Assembly: GCF_001942625.1 (NCBI RefSeq) | Contig: NZ_MLCL01000062.1 | Coordinates: 1-64,000 of the forward strand | DNA from: Mycobacterium syngnathidarum | Lineage (GTDB): Bacteria; Actinomycetota; Actinomycetes; Mycobacteriales; Mycobacteriaceae | Reading direction: 5' to 3' | DNA: 64,000 nucleotides | In this document: one piece after another, positions 28,648-38,881 of the stretch | Layout of the letters: every line of letters starts with the position of its first letter | Position numbering within the stretch: the stretch's first letter is position 1 | The notes under the pieces: generated by a model | What the model was told of the DNA's origin: nothing | Seen by the model: the letters and a program-made list of their open reading frames with translations, nothing else | Databases searched by the model: none | Position numbers and translations under genes: made by a program

Positions 28648-28660
28648 CAGCGAGCACCTG

Positions 28661-29035
28661 CTACAGCTGTGTGATGTCGGCCGCGGTCCAGTAGGCCTTC
28701 ATCGAGGTGATCTTGCCTTCGGCGTCGAAGGTCATGATCTCTATCGGCTCGATGCGCATCGCCCCACCCACGACGATGGCGAACAGGAACGCCGCCTCGT
28801 GGCCACCGGGGCGGAACTTGAGCAGCTCGGTTGTGATCTCGGCGCCCGCGGCGGTCAGGTTTTTGTAGAAGCCCTCGATCGCCTGGCGTCCGATGTGCAC
28901 TTCGCCGCTGCCCACCGGATCCTCCAGCGTCGCGTCATCGGCGTACAGCGCTGCGACTTCGGCGGCCGAACCCCCCGCCACGGTGTCGAGGTAGCGCTTG
29001 ACGAAGGACTCCAGGGCTGCGGCATCGTGGCTCAT
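28661..29035 (-). CDS. SnoaL/NTF2-fold protein resembling delta5-3-ketosteroid isomerase
   Basis: 124-residue cone-shaped NTF2-fold protein. The segments VKRYLDTVAGGS and YADDATLEDPVGSGEVHIGR align with bacterial ketosteroid isomerase: they keep the active-site Tyr (Y14-type) and the catalytic base Asp (D38-type, in EDPVGS). The third residue, the D99-type aspartate of PIDHF, is glutamate here (IEPIEIMTFD). That may still be an acidic hydrogen-bond donor or may change specificity. The ATG at 29035 follows a weak ribosome-binding site. A role in steroid metabolism fits KstR boxes elsewhere in the window but is unproven. Confidence 0.8.
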   Translation of the reverse strand: MSHDAAALESFVKRYLDTVAGGSAAEVAALYADDATLEDPVGSGEVHIGRQAIEGFYKNLTAAGAEITTELLKFRPGGHEAAFLFAIVVGGAMRIEPIEIMTFDAEGKITSMKAYWTAADITQL

Positions 29036-29045
29036 GGCCGCGAGG

Positions 29046-31085
<2,040 letters not shown>

Positions 31086-31334
31086 CGGGAGTGCTGTTCA
31101 CCGCGTCACCGTCGGCGGTGCCCTCGTCGGCCGCCTGATCGGGCTCGGGGTGCTCCCGGTCGAAGGACTCGGGCAACTTGCGCAGGTGCCGGTTCATCGA
31201 CCAGACCAGCGCGAAGGTTCCGACCAGCAGCGCCACCGTGACGAGCAAACCCAGTGGCGTCGCCTTACCGAACTCCGGCCCGGTGTTGCGTGGCTCGTCG
31301 GCGAGCAGTGTGACCACTGCGGTCAAAGTGTCGA

Positions 31335-32201
31335 TCATTTCTCTATCCCGGTGAACAGGTCGTCTTCCGGCAGATTCACCGGCACGCGCGACCGCGCCAA
31401 CTCGAACTCCTCAGTCGGCCACAACCGCTGCTGCCACTCGATCGGCGCATGGAAGAAATCGCCCTTCGGATCGATCTGGGTCGCATGTGCGCGCAGCGCA
31501 TCGTCGCGCTGACTGAAGTACTCCGAGCATTCAACACGGGTGGTGACCCGCTTGGCGAACAAGTCGTGATCGGGGTCCCAGTGCTCCAGCCATTTGCCGA
31601 AGGGGCCCTGCTGGCCGTTCTTGGCGAATTCGTCCTGCAGCAGCTGCATCCGCTGGCGCAGGAAACCGTGGTTGTAGTACAGCTTCGATACTGCCCACGG
31701 CGTTCCCGCCTCTGGGTACAACCGGTAGTCGGCGGCCGCCTCGTAGGCCGCCACCGACACCTCGTGGCAGCGGATGTGGTCGGGGTGCGGGTAGCCGCCG
31801 TTCTCGTCGTAAGTGGTCAGCACGTGCGGCTGGAATTCCCGGATGACCCGGACCAGCCGGCTGACCGGCTCGGCGAGCGGCACCAGCGCGAAACAGCCGT
31901 CGGGCAGCGGGGGCAGCGGATCGCCTTCGGGCAGCCCCGAGTCGACGAATCCCAGCCAGTGATGCTCCACGCCCAGGATCTCGGCAGCCTTGGCCATCTC
32001 GTCGCGGCGCACCTCACTGATCCGGCCGTGGACCTCCGGGAGGTCCATCGCCGGATTGAGAATGTCGCCGCGCTCGCCACCGGTGAGCGTCACGACCATG
32101 ACGCGGACACCTTCAGCTGCATAGCGCGCAGTGGTGGCCGCACCCTTGCTGGACTCGTCGTCCGGGTGGGCGTGCACCGCCATCAACCGCAGTTCACTCA
32201 T
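31335..32201 (-). CDS. mca: Mycothiol S-conjugate amidase Mca
   Basis: 288-residue zinc amidase (Rv1082 counterpart) that cleaves mycothiol S-conjugates in detoxification, releasing a mercapturic acid and GlcN-Ins. The LmbE/MshB-family zinc site is visible: H12 and D15 in [10 protein letters not shown] and H142 in [11 protein letters not shown]. The Mca-specific C-terminal region ([25 protein letters not shown], in part) separates it from MshB. First gene of a three-gene operon, overlapping the next by 4 bp. Confidence 0.95.
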   Translation of the reverse strand: MSELRLMAVHAHPDDESSKGAATTARYAAEGVRVMVVTLTGGERGDILNPAMDLPEVHGRISEVRRDEMAKAAEILGVEHHWLGFVDSGLPEGDPLPPLPDGCFALVPLAEPVSRLVRVIREFQPHVLTTYDENGGYPHPDHIRCHEVSVAAYEAAADYRLYPEAGTPWAVSKLYYNHGFLRQRMQLLQDEFAKNGQQGPFGKWLEHWDPDHDLFAKRVTTRVECSEYFSQRDDALRAHATQIDPKGDFFHAPIEWQQRLWPTEEFELARSRVPVNLPEDDLFTGIEK

Positions 32202-32312
32202 TTCGCTTTCATCTAACTACGGCGTCCTCTTACCTAATCCCTATACCCAACCCAACAGCTCCCTGCCTGGGCTGCGGTGACATATCTGTCTGGCCCTATA
32301 GTTCCAGTTCTG

Positions 32313-32735
32313 ATGATCGAACGCCCCTCCGCCCGCTACGGATCCCGCCAAATGTCCCGCCGCACCCGGCGGTGGATCACGTTTTCGCTGGTCGGCCTGG
32401 TGGTGGCGGCGGGGGTGGCCCTCGCGGTCGTGGCCTTCCAGCGGTTGGGCACCGGCGAGGTGAAAGGCGAACTGTCGGCATATGAGCTGATCGACAGTCA
32501 GACCGTGTCGGTGACGATCGGGGTGACTCGCCCCGATCCGTCGAAGCCCGTGGTGTGCATCGTTCGGGCCCGCTCGATCGACGGCAGCGAAACCGGCCGA
32601 CGAGAAATCCTGGTCGCCCCGTCCGATCAGAACGTGGTGCAGGTGACTGCCGAGGTGAAATCCAGCCGACCCCCCGTGATCGGTGATGTCTACGGCTGTG
32701 GGACCGATGTTCCGTCGTACCTGGTAGCACCCTGA
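32313..32735 (+). CDS. DUF4307 membrane-anchored protein
   Basis: 140-residue Rv1081c-like protein. A basic N-terminus (RYGSRQMSRRTRRW) leads into one transmembrane helix (about residues 22-42, ITFSLVGLVVAAGVALAVVAF). A small extracytoplasmic beta-domain follows (VSVTIGVTRPDPSKPVVCIVRARSIDG), containing two cysteines that could form a disulfide. The ATG at 32313 is chosen over an upstream start that would place odd residues before the basic anchor. It is divergent from mca with about 110 bp between starts, and no clear operator is visible there. Confidence 0.82.
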   Translation: MIERPSARYGSRQMSRRTRRWITFSLVGLVVAAGVALAVVAFQRLGTGEVKGELSAYELIDSQTVSVTIGVTRPDPSKPVVCIVRARSIDGSETGRREILVAPSDQNVVQVTAEVKSSRPPVIGDVYGCGTDVPSYLVAP

Positions 32736-32797
32736 TTCTGAAGCCCGCAACCGGTATCGGCCAGCGATTAAATGAAGATTCGTCGTCCGCTCGGTGG

Positions 32798-32838
32798 TAC
32801 GATTGTGCGATACACGGTTCCGCGCTGGGGCCGTGTAT
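32798..32838 (+). promoter_or_regulatory. greA promoter/leader with inverted repeat
   Basis: TACGAT (32798-32803) is a good -10 hexamer. Just downstream, ATACACGG (32810-32817) and CCGTGTAT (32831-32838) can form an 8-bp hairpin near the 5' end of a leader of about 160 nt. AATACACG recurs near 32878. The leader also contains a 29-codon ATG ORF (32861-32950, starting [10 protein letters not shown]) of uncertain reality. Confidence 0.4.
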
Positions 32839-32970
32839 TGCTGCATTAGCACGCGGTTAGATGCTGACGCTCGCGGCAATACACGCGCCGTCCCCGGCGG
32901 ACCAACGGACTTCGTACGCGAGGAAGGCGCAACAGAGCGCCGCAAGCTAGACAGACAGGAGCGCGAGAAC

Positions 32971-33465
32971 ATGACCGACACACAGGTCACCTGGCTCACT
33001 CAGGAAGCATTCGACCGGTTGAAGGCGGAGCTGGATCAGCTGATCGCCAACCGGCCGGTGATCGCCGCCGAGATCAACGATCGCCGCGAAGAGGGCGATC
33101 TGCGCGAGAACGGTGGCTATCACGCCGCCCGCGAGGAGCAGGGCCAGCAGGAAGCCCGTATCCGCCAGCTGCAGGAACTGCTCAACAATGCCAAGGTCGG
33201 TGAGGCACCCAAGCAGTCCGGTGTCGCGCTGCCCGGCTCGGTCGTCAAGGTGTACTACGACGACGACAAGAAGGACACCGAGACGTTCCTGATCGCCACC
33301 CGCCAGGAGGGCATCAGCGACGGCAAGCTCGAGGTGTACTCCCCCAACTCACCGCTGGGCAGCGCCCTCATCGACGCCAAGGTCGGCGAGTCCCGCACCT
33401 ACACCGTGCCCAACGGAAACACCGTGAAGGTCACGCTGGTCAGCGCCGAGCCGTACCACGCCTGA
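32971..33465 (+). CDS. greA: Transcription elongation factor GreA
   Basis: 164-residue GreA (Rv1080c counterpart, same length), which rescues backtracked RNA polymerase by stimulating transcript cleavage. The N-terminal coiled coil (residues ~10-78) includes the acidic tip in [22 protein letters not shown]. The C-terminal FKBP-like domain has [15 protein letters not shown] and [19 protein letters not shown]. The ATG follows ACAGGAGCG. The reading frame is open upstream to about 32794, but the ribosome-binding site and family start fix the ATG at 32971. Confidence 0.97.
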   Translation: MTDTQVTWLTQEAFDRLKAELDQLIANRPVIAAEINDRREEGDLRENGGYHAAREEQGQQEARIRQLQELLNNAKVGEAPKQSGVALPGSVVKVYYDDDKKDTETFLIATRQEGISDGKLEVYSPNSPLGSALIDAKVGESRTYTVPNGNTVKVTLVSAEPYHA

Positions 33466-33501
33466 CGCGCCGACCAGGGGCAAAGCACTACAGTCGGGGA
33501 A

Positions 33502-34173
33502 ATGGCGCAAATCGCCGAAGACCTGTTCTTGCTGTTGCTGGACAACGCGGCGGCACAGCCCGGGCTCGACCGTCATCGCAGGGAGAAGGTACTCAGCGCC
33601 GCGGTATTGCTGGATTTGGCTTACGCCTGCCGGATCCGCCCCGCCATGGCGGGCGAACCGATCGAGGCCGGTCGGCTGATCGCGCTGGCCGGCGATTGGC
33701 CCGCCGATCCGGTCGGCGACCCCGCATTCGAGCTACTGCAACGCCGCCCGCTTCGGGCCGGCACCGCAGTGGCCAAGCTGGGCAAGCACGTGCAACCCAC
33801 CTTGGAAACCCACCTCGAACGCCTCGGAGAGATCCGCCGAGTCCGTATGCCCGGCAAAGGCTTTCCAGGCAAGACGGTCTACTGCTGGCCGCTGACCAGC
33901 CGCGACCGGGTCAGTCAAACGCGGTCGGCCCTGCTGGCCACGTTGTTCGACGGCCACAATCCCGCGCCGGCCGTCGCCGCGATCATCTGCCTGCTGCACG
34001 CGGTCGACGGCCTGGGCGCGGTCCTGAGCCTCAATGACCGCGGCTGGCGCTGGGTGCATGCCCGGTCCACCGAAATCGCCACAGGCATCTGGGTGGACGA
34101 GTCCGCATCGGCACTGCCGGATATGAATCTGGCCGTGACGACGTCGGCACTGCGCCCAGCCCTCATGGGCTAG
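33502..34173 (+). CDS. GPP34 (Golgi phosphoprotein 3)-family protein
   Basis: 223-residue GPP34/Vps74-fold protein. Typical features are the opening AEDLFLLLLDN, a helical LSAAVLLDLAYACRIR, LGKHVQPTLETHLERLGEI, then RSALLATLFDGHNPAPAVAAIICLL and LGAVL. In eukaryotes GPP34 proteins bind PI4P and retain glycosyltransferases. Actinobacteria have many copies with unknown roles, perhaps membrane-lipid binding. No membrane segment is present. It starts 36 bp after greA and may be co-transcribed with it. Confidence 0.8.
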   Translation: MAQIAEDLFLLLLDNAAAQPGLDRHRREKVLSAAVLLDLAYACRIRPAMAGEPIEAGRLIALAGDWPADPVGDPAFELLQRRPLRAGTAVAKLGKHVQPTLETHLERLGEIRRVRMPGKGFPGKTVYCWPLTSRDRVSQTRSALLATLFDGHNPAPAVAAIICLLHAVDGLGAVLSLNDRGWRWVHARSTEIATGIWVDESASALPDMNLAVTTSALRPALMG

Positions 34174-34184
34174 CTTCCCCGGCG

Positions 34185-35342
34185 TTATTTGCCCAGGGCC
34201 TGCTCCAGGTCGGCCAGCAGATCGGCAGCGTGCTCGATCCCCACCGACAGGCGCACCAGGTTGTCGGGCACCTCCAACTGCGAACCCGCGGTCGACGCAT
34301 GCGTCATGGCCCCCGGATACTCGATCAACGACTCCACCCCACCGAGCGACTCGGCGAGAATGAAAACCTCGGTGCGCGAGCACAATTCACGGGCCGCGCG
34401 GGGGCCACCGCGCAGCCGCAGGCTCACCATGCCGCCGAAGCCGGACATTTGGCGAGCAGCGACATCGTGGTTGGGGTGGCCGGCCAGACCGGGATACAGC
34501 ACCGTCTCCACCGCGGGGTGCCCGTCGAGGAATTCGGCGATCAGCGCGGCGTTCTCGCTGTGCTGACGCATCCGCAGCACCAGGGTCTTGAGACCACGCA
34601 TCGTCAGATACGCGTCGAACGGACCCGGCACCGCGCCGGCGCCGTTCTGCAGAAATGCGAATGCCGCGTCGAGTTCCTCGTCGTTGGTCAGCAGTGCACC
34701 GCCTACCACATCCGAGTGCCCGCCGATGTACTTGGTGGTCGAATGCAACACGATGTCGGCGCCCAGCAGCAGCGGCTGCTGCAGCGCCGGGGACGCAAAC
34801 GTGTTGTCCACCAACACCTTGACGCCCGATGACGACGCGATCTGCACGATCGCGGCGATGTCCGCCACGCTCAACAGCGGGTTGGTCGGAGTCTCCACCC
34901 AGATCATCCGAGTGCGCGGGGTCAGCGCCGACCGCACCGCGTCCAGGTCGCTCAGCGGAACCGGGGTGTGGGTGATGTTCCACTGCGAGAACACCTTGTC
35001 GATCAGCCGGAAGGTGCCGCCGTAGGCATCATCGGGGATCACCACATGATCGCCGGGCCGCAACACAGCGCGCAGGGCACAGTCGGTCGCGGCCATGCCC
35101 GACGCGAAAGCCCGCCCGTAGGTGGCTTCCTCGACGGCGGCCAGCGCCGCTTCCAGGGCCTGCCGGGTCGGGTTGCCGGTGCGGGCGTACTCGAACCCGC
35201 CGCGCAGCCCGCCGACGCCGTCCTGGGCGAAGGTCGAACTGGCGTAGATCGGGGTGTTGACGGCTCCGGTGCCCGGATCGGGCCGGTAACCGGCGTGGAT
35301 GGCTTTTGTGGCCAGACCGTGCCACCTGCGCTGTTCACTCAT
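34185..35342 (-). CDS. metB: Cystathionine gamma-synthase MetB
   Basis: 385-residue PLP enzyme of the Cys/Met metabolism family (Rv1079 counterpart). It condenses an activated homoserine with cysteine or acts in reverse transsulfuration. The PLP lysine is K204 in LHSTTKYIGGHSDVVGG, and other blocks are YARTGNPTRQALE, FASGMAATDCAL and VETPTNPLL. Gamma-lyase activity cannot be excluded from sequence. cbs lies two genes upstream on the same strand, so both arms of the cystathionine pathway are close together. It converges with the GPP34 gene. Confidence 0.94.
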   Translation of the reverse strand: MSEQRRWHGLATKAIHAGYRPDPGTGAVNTPIYASSTFAQDGVGGLRGGFEYARTGNPTRQALEAALAAVEEATYGRAFASGMAATDCALRAVLRPGDHVVIPDDAYGGTFRLIDKVFSQWNITHTPVPLSDLDAVRSALTPRTRMIWVETPTNPLLSVADIAAIVQIASSSGVKVLVDNTFASPALQQPLLLGADIVLHSTTKYIGGHSDVVGGALLTNDEELDAAFAFLQNGAGAVPGPFDAYLTMRGLKTLVLRMRQHSENAALIAEFLDGHPAVETVLYPGLAGHPNHDVAARQMSGFGGMVSLRLRGGPRAARELCSRTEVFILAESLGGVESLIEYPGAMTHASTAGSQLEVPDNLVRLSVGIEHAADLLADLEQALGK

Positions 35343-35354
35343 AACGGGTCGAGC

Positions 35355-36098
35355 CTATCGGTGCGGGCCCGCGTACGGGTTGAGACCGCCCTGCGGGCCC
35401 GGATACCCGGGGTGGACGGGCGGTGCGGGCGCGACGGCGGGCACGGGAACACAGACCGTGGTCATCAACTTGTCGGCGATCGTTTGACGCTTTCCGTCCC
35501 ACAGCGGCATCAGATATCCGATGTAGAAGAAGCCGTCGACGACATGTGCGAACTGGCGTACCAGCGACAGGCCGAAACCGATTGGCCGCCCGGTCTTCTC
35601 GCTGATCACCTTGAATTTCATGACCTGCTTGCCGATGCTCTGCCCGGTCGTGCCCTGGCGGTATCCCCAGTTCCACACCGCGAAGGCAAGCGTCACCCCG
35701 AAGAGCGCCAAAAACGCCAGCATCACCACCACGACTGCGGCACCGGACGGCTCACCGGTGGTTGAACTTCCCGAGGTGGCAGCAATCATGATGCCCGCGA
35801 TGATGCCGTAGCCGACGAAGAAGATCACCAACATCGGAATCTGATCGATCACCGAGGCCAGCACCCGGTTCACCCATGGGGTGTAGGCGTGCGGGTTCGG
35901 CGGTGGAGGGCCGTAGTTCCACTGCGGAGACGGCCCCGCGGCCGGGTAGGGCGACGGACCGGCCGCCGGGTAACCGTTGGGCCCGGGGCCGTACGGACTG
36001 CCCTGCCCGACAGTGGGATAAGGGCTGGGGTACGGATTCATCCCGGGAGCGGCGGGACCGGCGATGTATCCGGGGCCGGGCGGCGGCTGAAATGTCAT
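35355..36098 (-). CDS. pra: Proline-rich antigen Pra homologue (RDD-domain membrane protein)
   Basis: 247-residue Rv1078-like protein. The first ~70 residues are a Pro/Gly/Tyr-rich repeat region (PSPYPTVGQGSPYGPGP, then two PYPAAGPSP repeats). It is followed by an RDD domain with about three membrane helices (WVNRVLASVIDQIPMLVIFF with Arg-Asp pair; QSIGKQVMKFKVISEKTG). The ATG at 36098 (MTFQPPP) is preferred over a GTG two codons earlier. Pra homologues are membrane antigens. It lies 12 bp before metB and may form an operon with it. Confidence 0.9.
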   Translation of the reverse strand: MTFQPPPGPGYIAGPAAPGMNPYPSPYPTVGQGSPYGPGPNGYPAAGPSPYPAAGPSPQWNYGPPPPNPHAYTPWVNRVLASVIDQIPMLVIFFVGYGIIAGIMIAATSGSSTTGEPSGAAVVVVMLAFLALFGVTLAFAVWNWGYRQGTTGQSIGKQVMKFKVISEKTGRPIGFGLSLVRQFAHVVDGFFYIGYLMPLWDGKRQTIADKLMTTVCVPVPAVAPAPPVHPGYPGPQGGLNPYAGPHR

Positions 36099-36120
36099 TC
36101 GCAAATGATGGCACGGACCA

Positions 36121-36165
36121 CAACGCCCGCGGCGCAGGCATTTCTGCCTGACGCCGCGGGCGTTG
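36121..36165 (-). terminator. Strong hairpin between the two proline-rich membrane protein genes
   Basis: CAACGCCCGCGGCG (36121-36134) pairs perfectly with 36152-36165. The stem continues through CAGGCA/TGCCTG with one bulge, giving about 20 bp and a 4-nt loop. It lies 12 bp beyond the stop of the upstream proline-rich gene. No long U-tract is seen. Confidence 0.75.
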
Positions 36166-36177
36166 AGTTCGGTTCTG

Positions 36178-37197
36178 CTACTGCGACAGCGGTGCCACCG
36201 GGGCGCCGCTGAGCCGACGCCACGCGTAGACCGTGATCAGCGAGAGCAGCGGGTAGGCCACCAGCAGGCCGACGCCACACAACAGGGCGCCCACGAACGC
36301 CAGGGCGACGGTGACCAGCCAGGTCAGCGCGACCGGGCCGAAGTTGCCCTTGGACAGTTCGAAGCTGGTCTTGACGCCGTCGATGCCCGACAGGTTGCGG
36401 TCGAGCACGGCCACCGTGGTGAACATCAACATGATCGCCGCGATGATGCCCGGGATGATGCACAGGAGCACCCCGATACCGATGATGATCGACGACACCA
36501 CCGACGCGATGATGACGTTGCCGACCAGGCGGGGGCGGAAGAACGATCCGATGGTCACCGGGGCACCGTTGGCGATGTCGAGCATGCCGCCGATGTAGGC
36601 CGACTGGATCACCGCACTGATCACCACGCCCACGAGGGCGACCAACAACGAGACGAGGATGCCGCCAGCGCCCATCGAGAAGCTGATGCTGTCGGGATCC
36701 GAGCTGTCCACCTCGGTGAACGGTGCCTGGATCATCTGGAAGATGAACTGCAGCACAACGTAGATGAGCCCATACGCCAGCGTTGGCACGAGCAGCTCGA
36801 CCGGGTGCTTGGTGAACTTGTTCCAGGCCCAGGAGAAGGCGTCGCCGACGCTGTACGGCGCAGCGCCGAAGCCCTGGCCACCAGCGGGCGGGTAGCCGGG
36901 GGCCGGGTATCCGGGCGGCGGATACCCTCCCGGGGGCGGGTAGCCACCGGGCGGCGGGTAGCCACCGGCGTCACCCGGAGGGGGCGGCGGCGGGTAACCA
37001 CCGCCCTGTGGCGGGGGCGGCGGCGGATAACCACCCTGCTGCGGCGGGGGCGGAGGAGGAAAGCCGCCCTGCTGCGGCGGGGGCGGATACCCACCGGGCG
37101 GAGGTGGCGGAGGATAGCCGCCACCACCGGGCGGGGGCGGCGGGTAGCCACCCTCTGGCGGCGGCGGGTAATTCCCGGGGGGCGGTTGATCAGTCAC
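36178..37197 (-). CDS. Proline-rich multi-pass membrane protein (Pra-like neighbour)
   Basis: 339 residues. The N-terminal ~105 residues are an extreme Pro/Gly/Tyr/Gln region of repeated GGYPPPPP units. The remainder has about five membrane segments (LLVPTLAYGLIYVVLQFIFQM, GILVSLLVALVGVVISAVIQS, IIASVVSSIIIGIGVLLCII, LTWLVTVALAFVGALLCGVG) in a DUF-type integral domain. The GTG at 37197 is chosen because GAGGAGAG lies eight bases before it, inside the longer frame. Pro-rich cytoplasmic tails of this kind in mycobacteria often recruit partners. Function unknown. Confidence 0.8.
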   Translation of the reverse strand: MTDQPPPGNYPPPPEGGYPPPPPGGGGYPPPPPPGGYPPPPQQGGFPPPPPPQQGGYPPPPPPQGGGYPPPPPPGDAGGYPPPGGYPPPGGYPPPGYPAPGYPPAGGQGFGAAPYSVGDAFSWAWNKFTKHPVELLVPTLAYGLIYVVLQFIFQMIQAPFTEVDSSDPDSISFSMGAGGILVSLLVALVGVVISAVIQSAYIGGMLDIANGAPVTIGSFFRPRLVGNVIIASVVSSIIIGIGVLLCIIPGIIAAIMLMFTTVAVLDRNLSGIDGVKTSFELSKGNFGPVALTWLVTVALAFVGALLCGVGLLVAYPLLSLITVYAWRRLSGAPVAPLSQ

Positions 37198-37293
37198 GTC
37201 GAAAGCTCTCCTCATCTGCCGATAGCGCTCCGCGAACGCTACTTTCTGCCAGCACCTAGATGTACAGACTGCTCCACAGGCAGATTACGCACC

Positions 37294-37309
37294 GTCAACC
37301 CGGTTTGAC
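37294..37309. promoter_or_regulatory. Candidate operator upstream of the proline-rich membrane protein
   Basis: GTCAACCCGGTTTGAC is a 16-bp near-perfect palindrome in the 260-bp gap between this gene and cbs. It lies about 100 bp upstream of the GTG start. No regulator is known to match it. Nothing else in the gap is clear. Confidence 0.35.
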
Positions 37310-37460
37310 AGGCCAACACGAGCGCATTCGCTGTGGACAGAAGGACGTTCGTCGCCGTGGCTTTGGTGGTGACGGAGTTTGCCAGCCCTAGGCCAGCCCA
37401 CCCTAGCCGAGAAGTTGCCAGAGGCAAGGTATTCCACGCGTGGCGATGCCCCCGACGTGT

Positions 37461-38852
37461 CTAGTGCCTGCCGCCGTCGGACAGGAAACCCAGCAGGTCG
37501 TGGCGAGTGAGCACACCGACGGGCTTGCCCTCCTCGACGACCATGACCGCGTCGCACTCGCGCAACGACTTGGCTGCCGTGGAGACCAACTCACCCGCGC
37601 CGATCAGCGGTAACGGCGGGCTCATGTGCTCGGCGACGGCGTCGGCCAGCTTTGCCCGGCCCTCGAAAACCGCGGACAGCAACTCTCGCTCGGACACGCT
37701 GCCTGCGACCTCGCCCGCCATCACGGGAGGCTCGGCGCCGACCACCGGCATCTGGGAGACACCGTATTCGCGGAGGATGCCGATCGCGTCGCGCACTGTC
37801 TCCGACGGGTGGGTGTGTACCAGGTCGGGCAACGCGCCGGACTTGCCGCGCATCACGTCGCCCACTGTCGACTGCTCGATCGACCCGTCGAGCCGGTTGC
37901 GCAGGAACCCGTAGGAGGACATCCACGCGTCGTTGAAAATCTTTGAGAGATAACCGCGTCCGCCGTCGGGCAGCAACACCACGACCACCGAGTCCGGTCC
38001 GGCCTGGCGGGCCACCTCCAGCGCGGCCACCACCGCCATGCCGCAGGATCCGCCGACCAGCAGCGCTTCCTCTCGAGCCAACCGGCGGGTCATGTCGAAG
38101 GAATCGGCGTCGGAGACAGCGATGATCTCGTCGGGCACCGCGGGGTCGTAGGCGGAGGGCCAGAAGTCCTCGCCGACGCCTTCCACCAGGTAGGGGCGGC
38201 CGGTCCCGCCGGAGTACACCGAGCCTTCCGGATCGGCGCCGACAATCTTCACCTTCCCGTCCGACGCCTCTTTGAGGTAACGGCCGGTCCCGGTGATCGT
38301 GCCGCCGGTGCCCACGCCGGCGACGAAGTGCGTCACCGTGCCGTCGGTGTCGGCCCAGATCTCCGGCCCCGTCGTCTCGTAGTGGCTCTCCGGCCCCATC
38401 GGGTTCGAGTACTGGTCCGGCTTCCAGGCACCCTCGATCTCCTCGACGAGGCGGTTGGAGACGCTGTAGTAGCTGTCCGGGTGGTCCGGCGGTACCGCCG
38501 TCGGGCACACCACGACCTCGGCGCCGTAGGCGCGCAACACATTCTGCTTGTCCTCGCTGACCTTGTCCGGGCAGACGAAGATGCACTTGTAGCCGCGGGT
38601 CTGGGCCACCAGAGCCAGGCCGACACCGGTGTTGCCCGACGTCGGTTCGACGATGGTGCCGCCGGGCTTGAGCTCACCGCTGGCCTCCGCGGCATCGATC
38701 ATCTTGGCCGCGATGCGGTCTTTGGAGCTGCCACCGGGGTTCAGGTACTCGATCTTGGCCAGGACCTTGCCCGAGCCTTCGGGGACAACCGAGTTCAGCT
38801 GAACCAGCGGGGTGTTGCCGATGAGCTCACTGATGTGCCTGGCGATGCGCAT
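37461..38852 (-). CDS. cbs: Cystathionine beta-synthase
   Basis: 463-residue Rv1077-like enzyme converting serine and homocysteine to cystathionine. The PLP fold carries K44 in NPGGSSKDRIAAK. The substrate loop PTSGNTGVGLALVAQ and the phosphate-binding GVGTGGTITGTGRYL follow. Two C-terminal CBS domains (about residues 338-460) probably respond to a ligand such as AdoMet. An N-terminal haem domain like that of the human enzyme is absent. Downstream on the same strand are pra and metB, pointing to transsulfuration. Confidence 0.95.
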   Translation of the reverse strand: MRIARHISELIGNTPLVQLNSVVPEGSGKVLAKIEYLNPGGSSKDRIAAKMIDAAEASGELKPGGTIVEPTSGNTGVGLALVAQTRGYKCIFVCPDKVSEDKQNVLRAYGAEVVVCPTAVPPDHPDSYYSVSNRLVEEIEGAWKPDQYSNPMGPESHYETTGPEIWADTDGTVTHFVAGVGTGGTITGTGRYLKEASDGKVKIVGADPEGSVYSGGTGRPYLVEGVGEDFWPSAYDPAVPDEIIAVSDADSFDMTRRLAREEALLVGGSCGMAVVAALEVARQAGPDSVVVVLLPDGGRGYLSKIFNDAWMSSYGFLRNRLDGSIEQSTVGDVMRGKSGALPDLVHTHPSETVRDAIGILREYGVSQMPVVGAEPPVMAGEVAGSVSERELLSAVFEGRAKLADAVAEHMSPPLPLIGAGELVSTAAKSLRECDAVMVVEEGKPVGVLTRHDLLGFLSDGGRH

Positions 38853-38881
38853 ACGTCAATGGTCTCAGGCCCGCGAAATGC

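Noticed and set aside
32794..32970. N-terminal extension of greA by 59 codons
   Set aside because: The frame is open, but the ribosome-binding site and family length fix the start at 32971.
36830..37190. Dense short repeats resembling a CRISPR-like or VNTR array
   Set aside because: They are coding repeats of the GGYPPPPP tract in the proline-rich membrane protein, without unique spacers.
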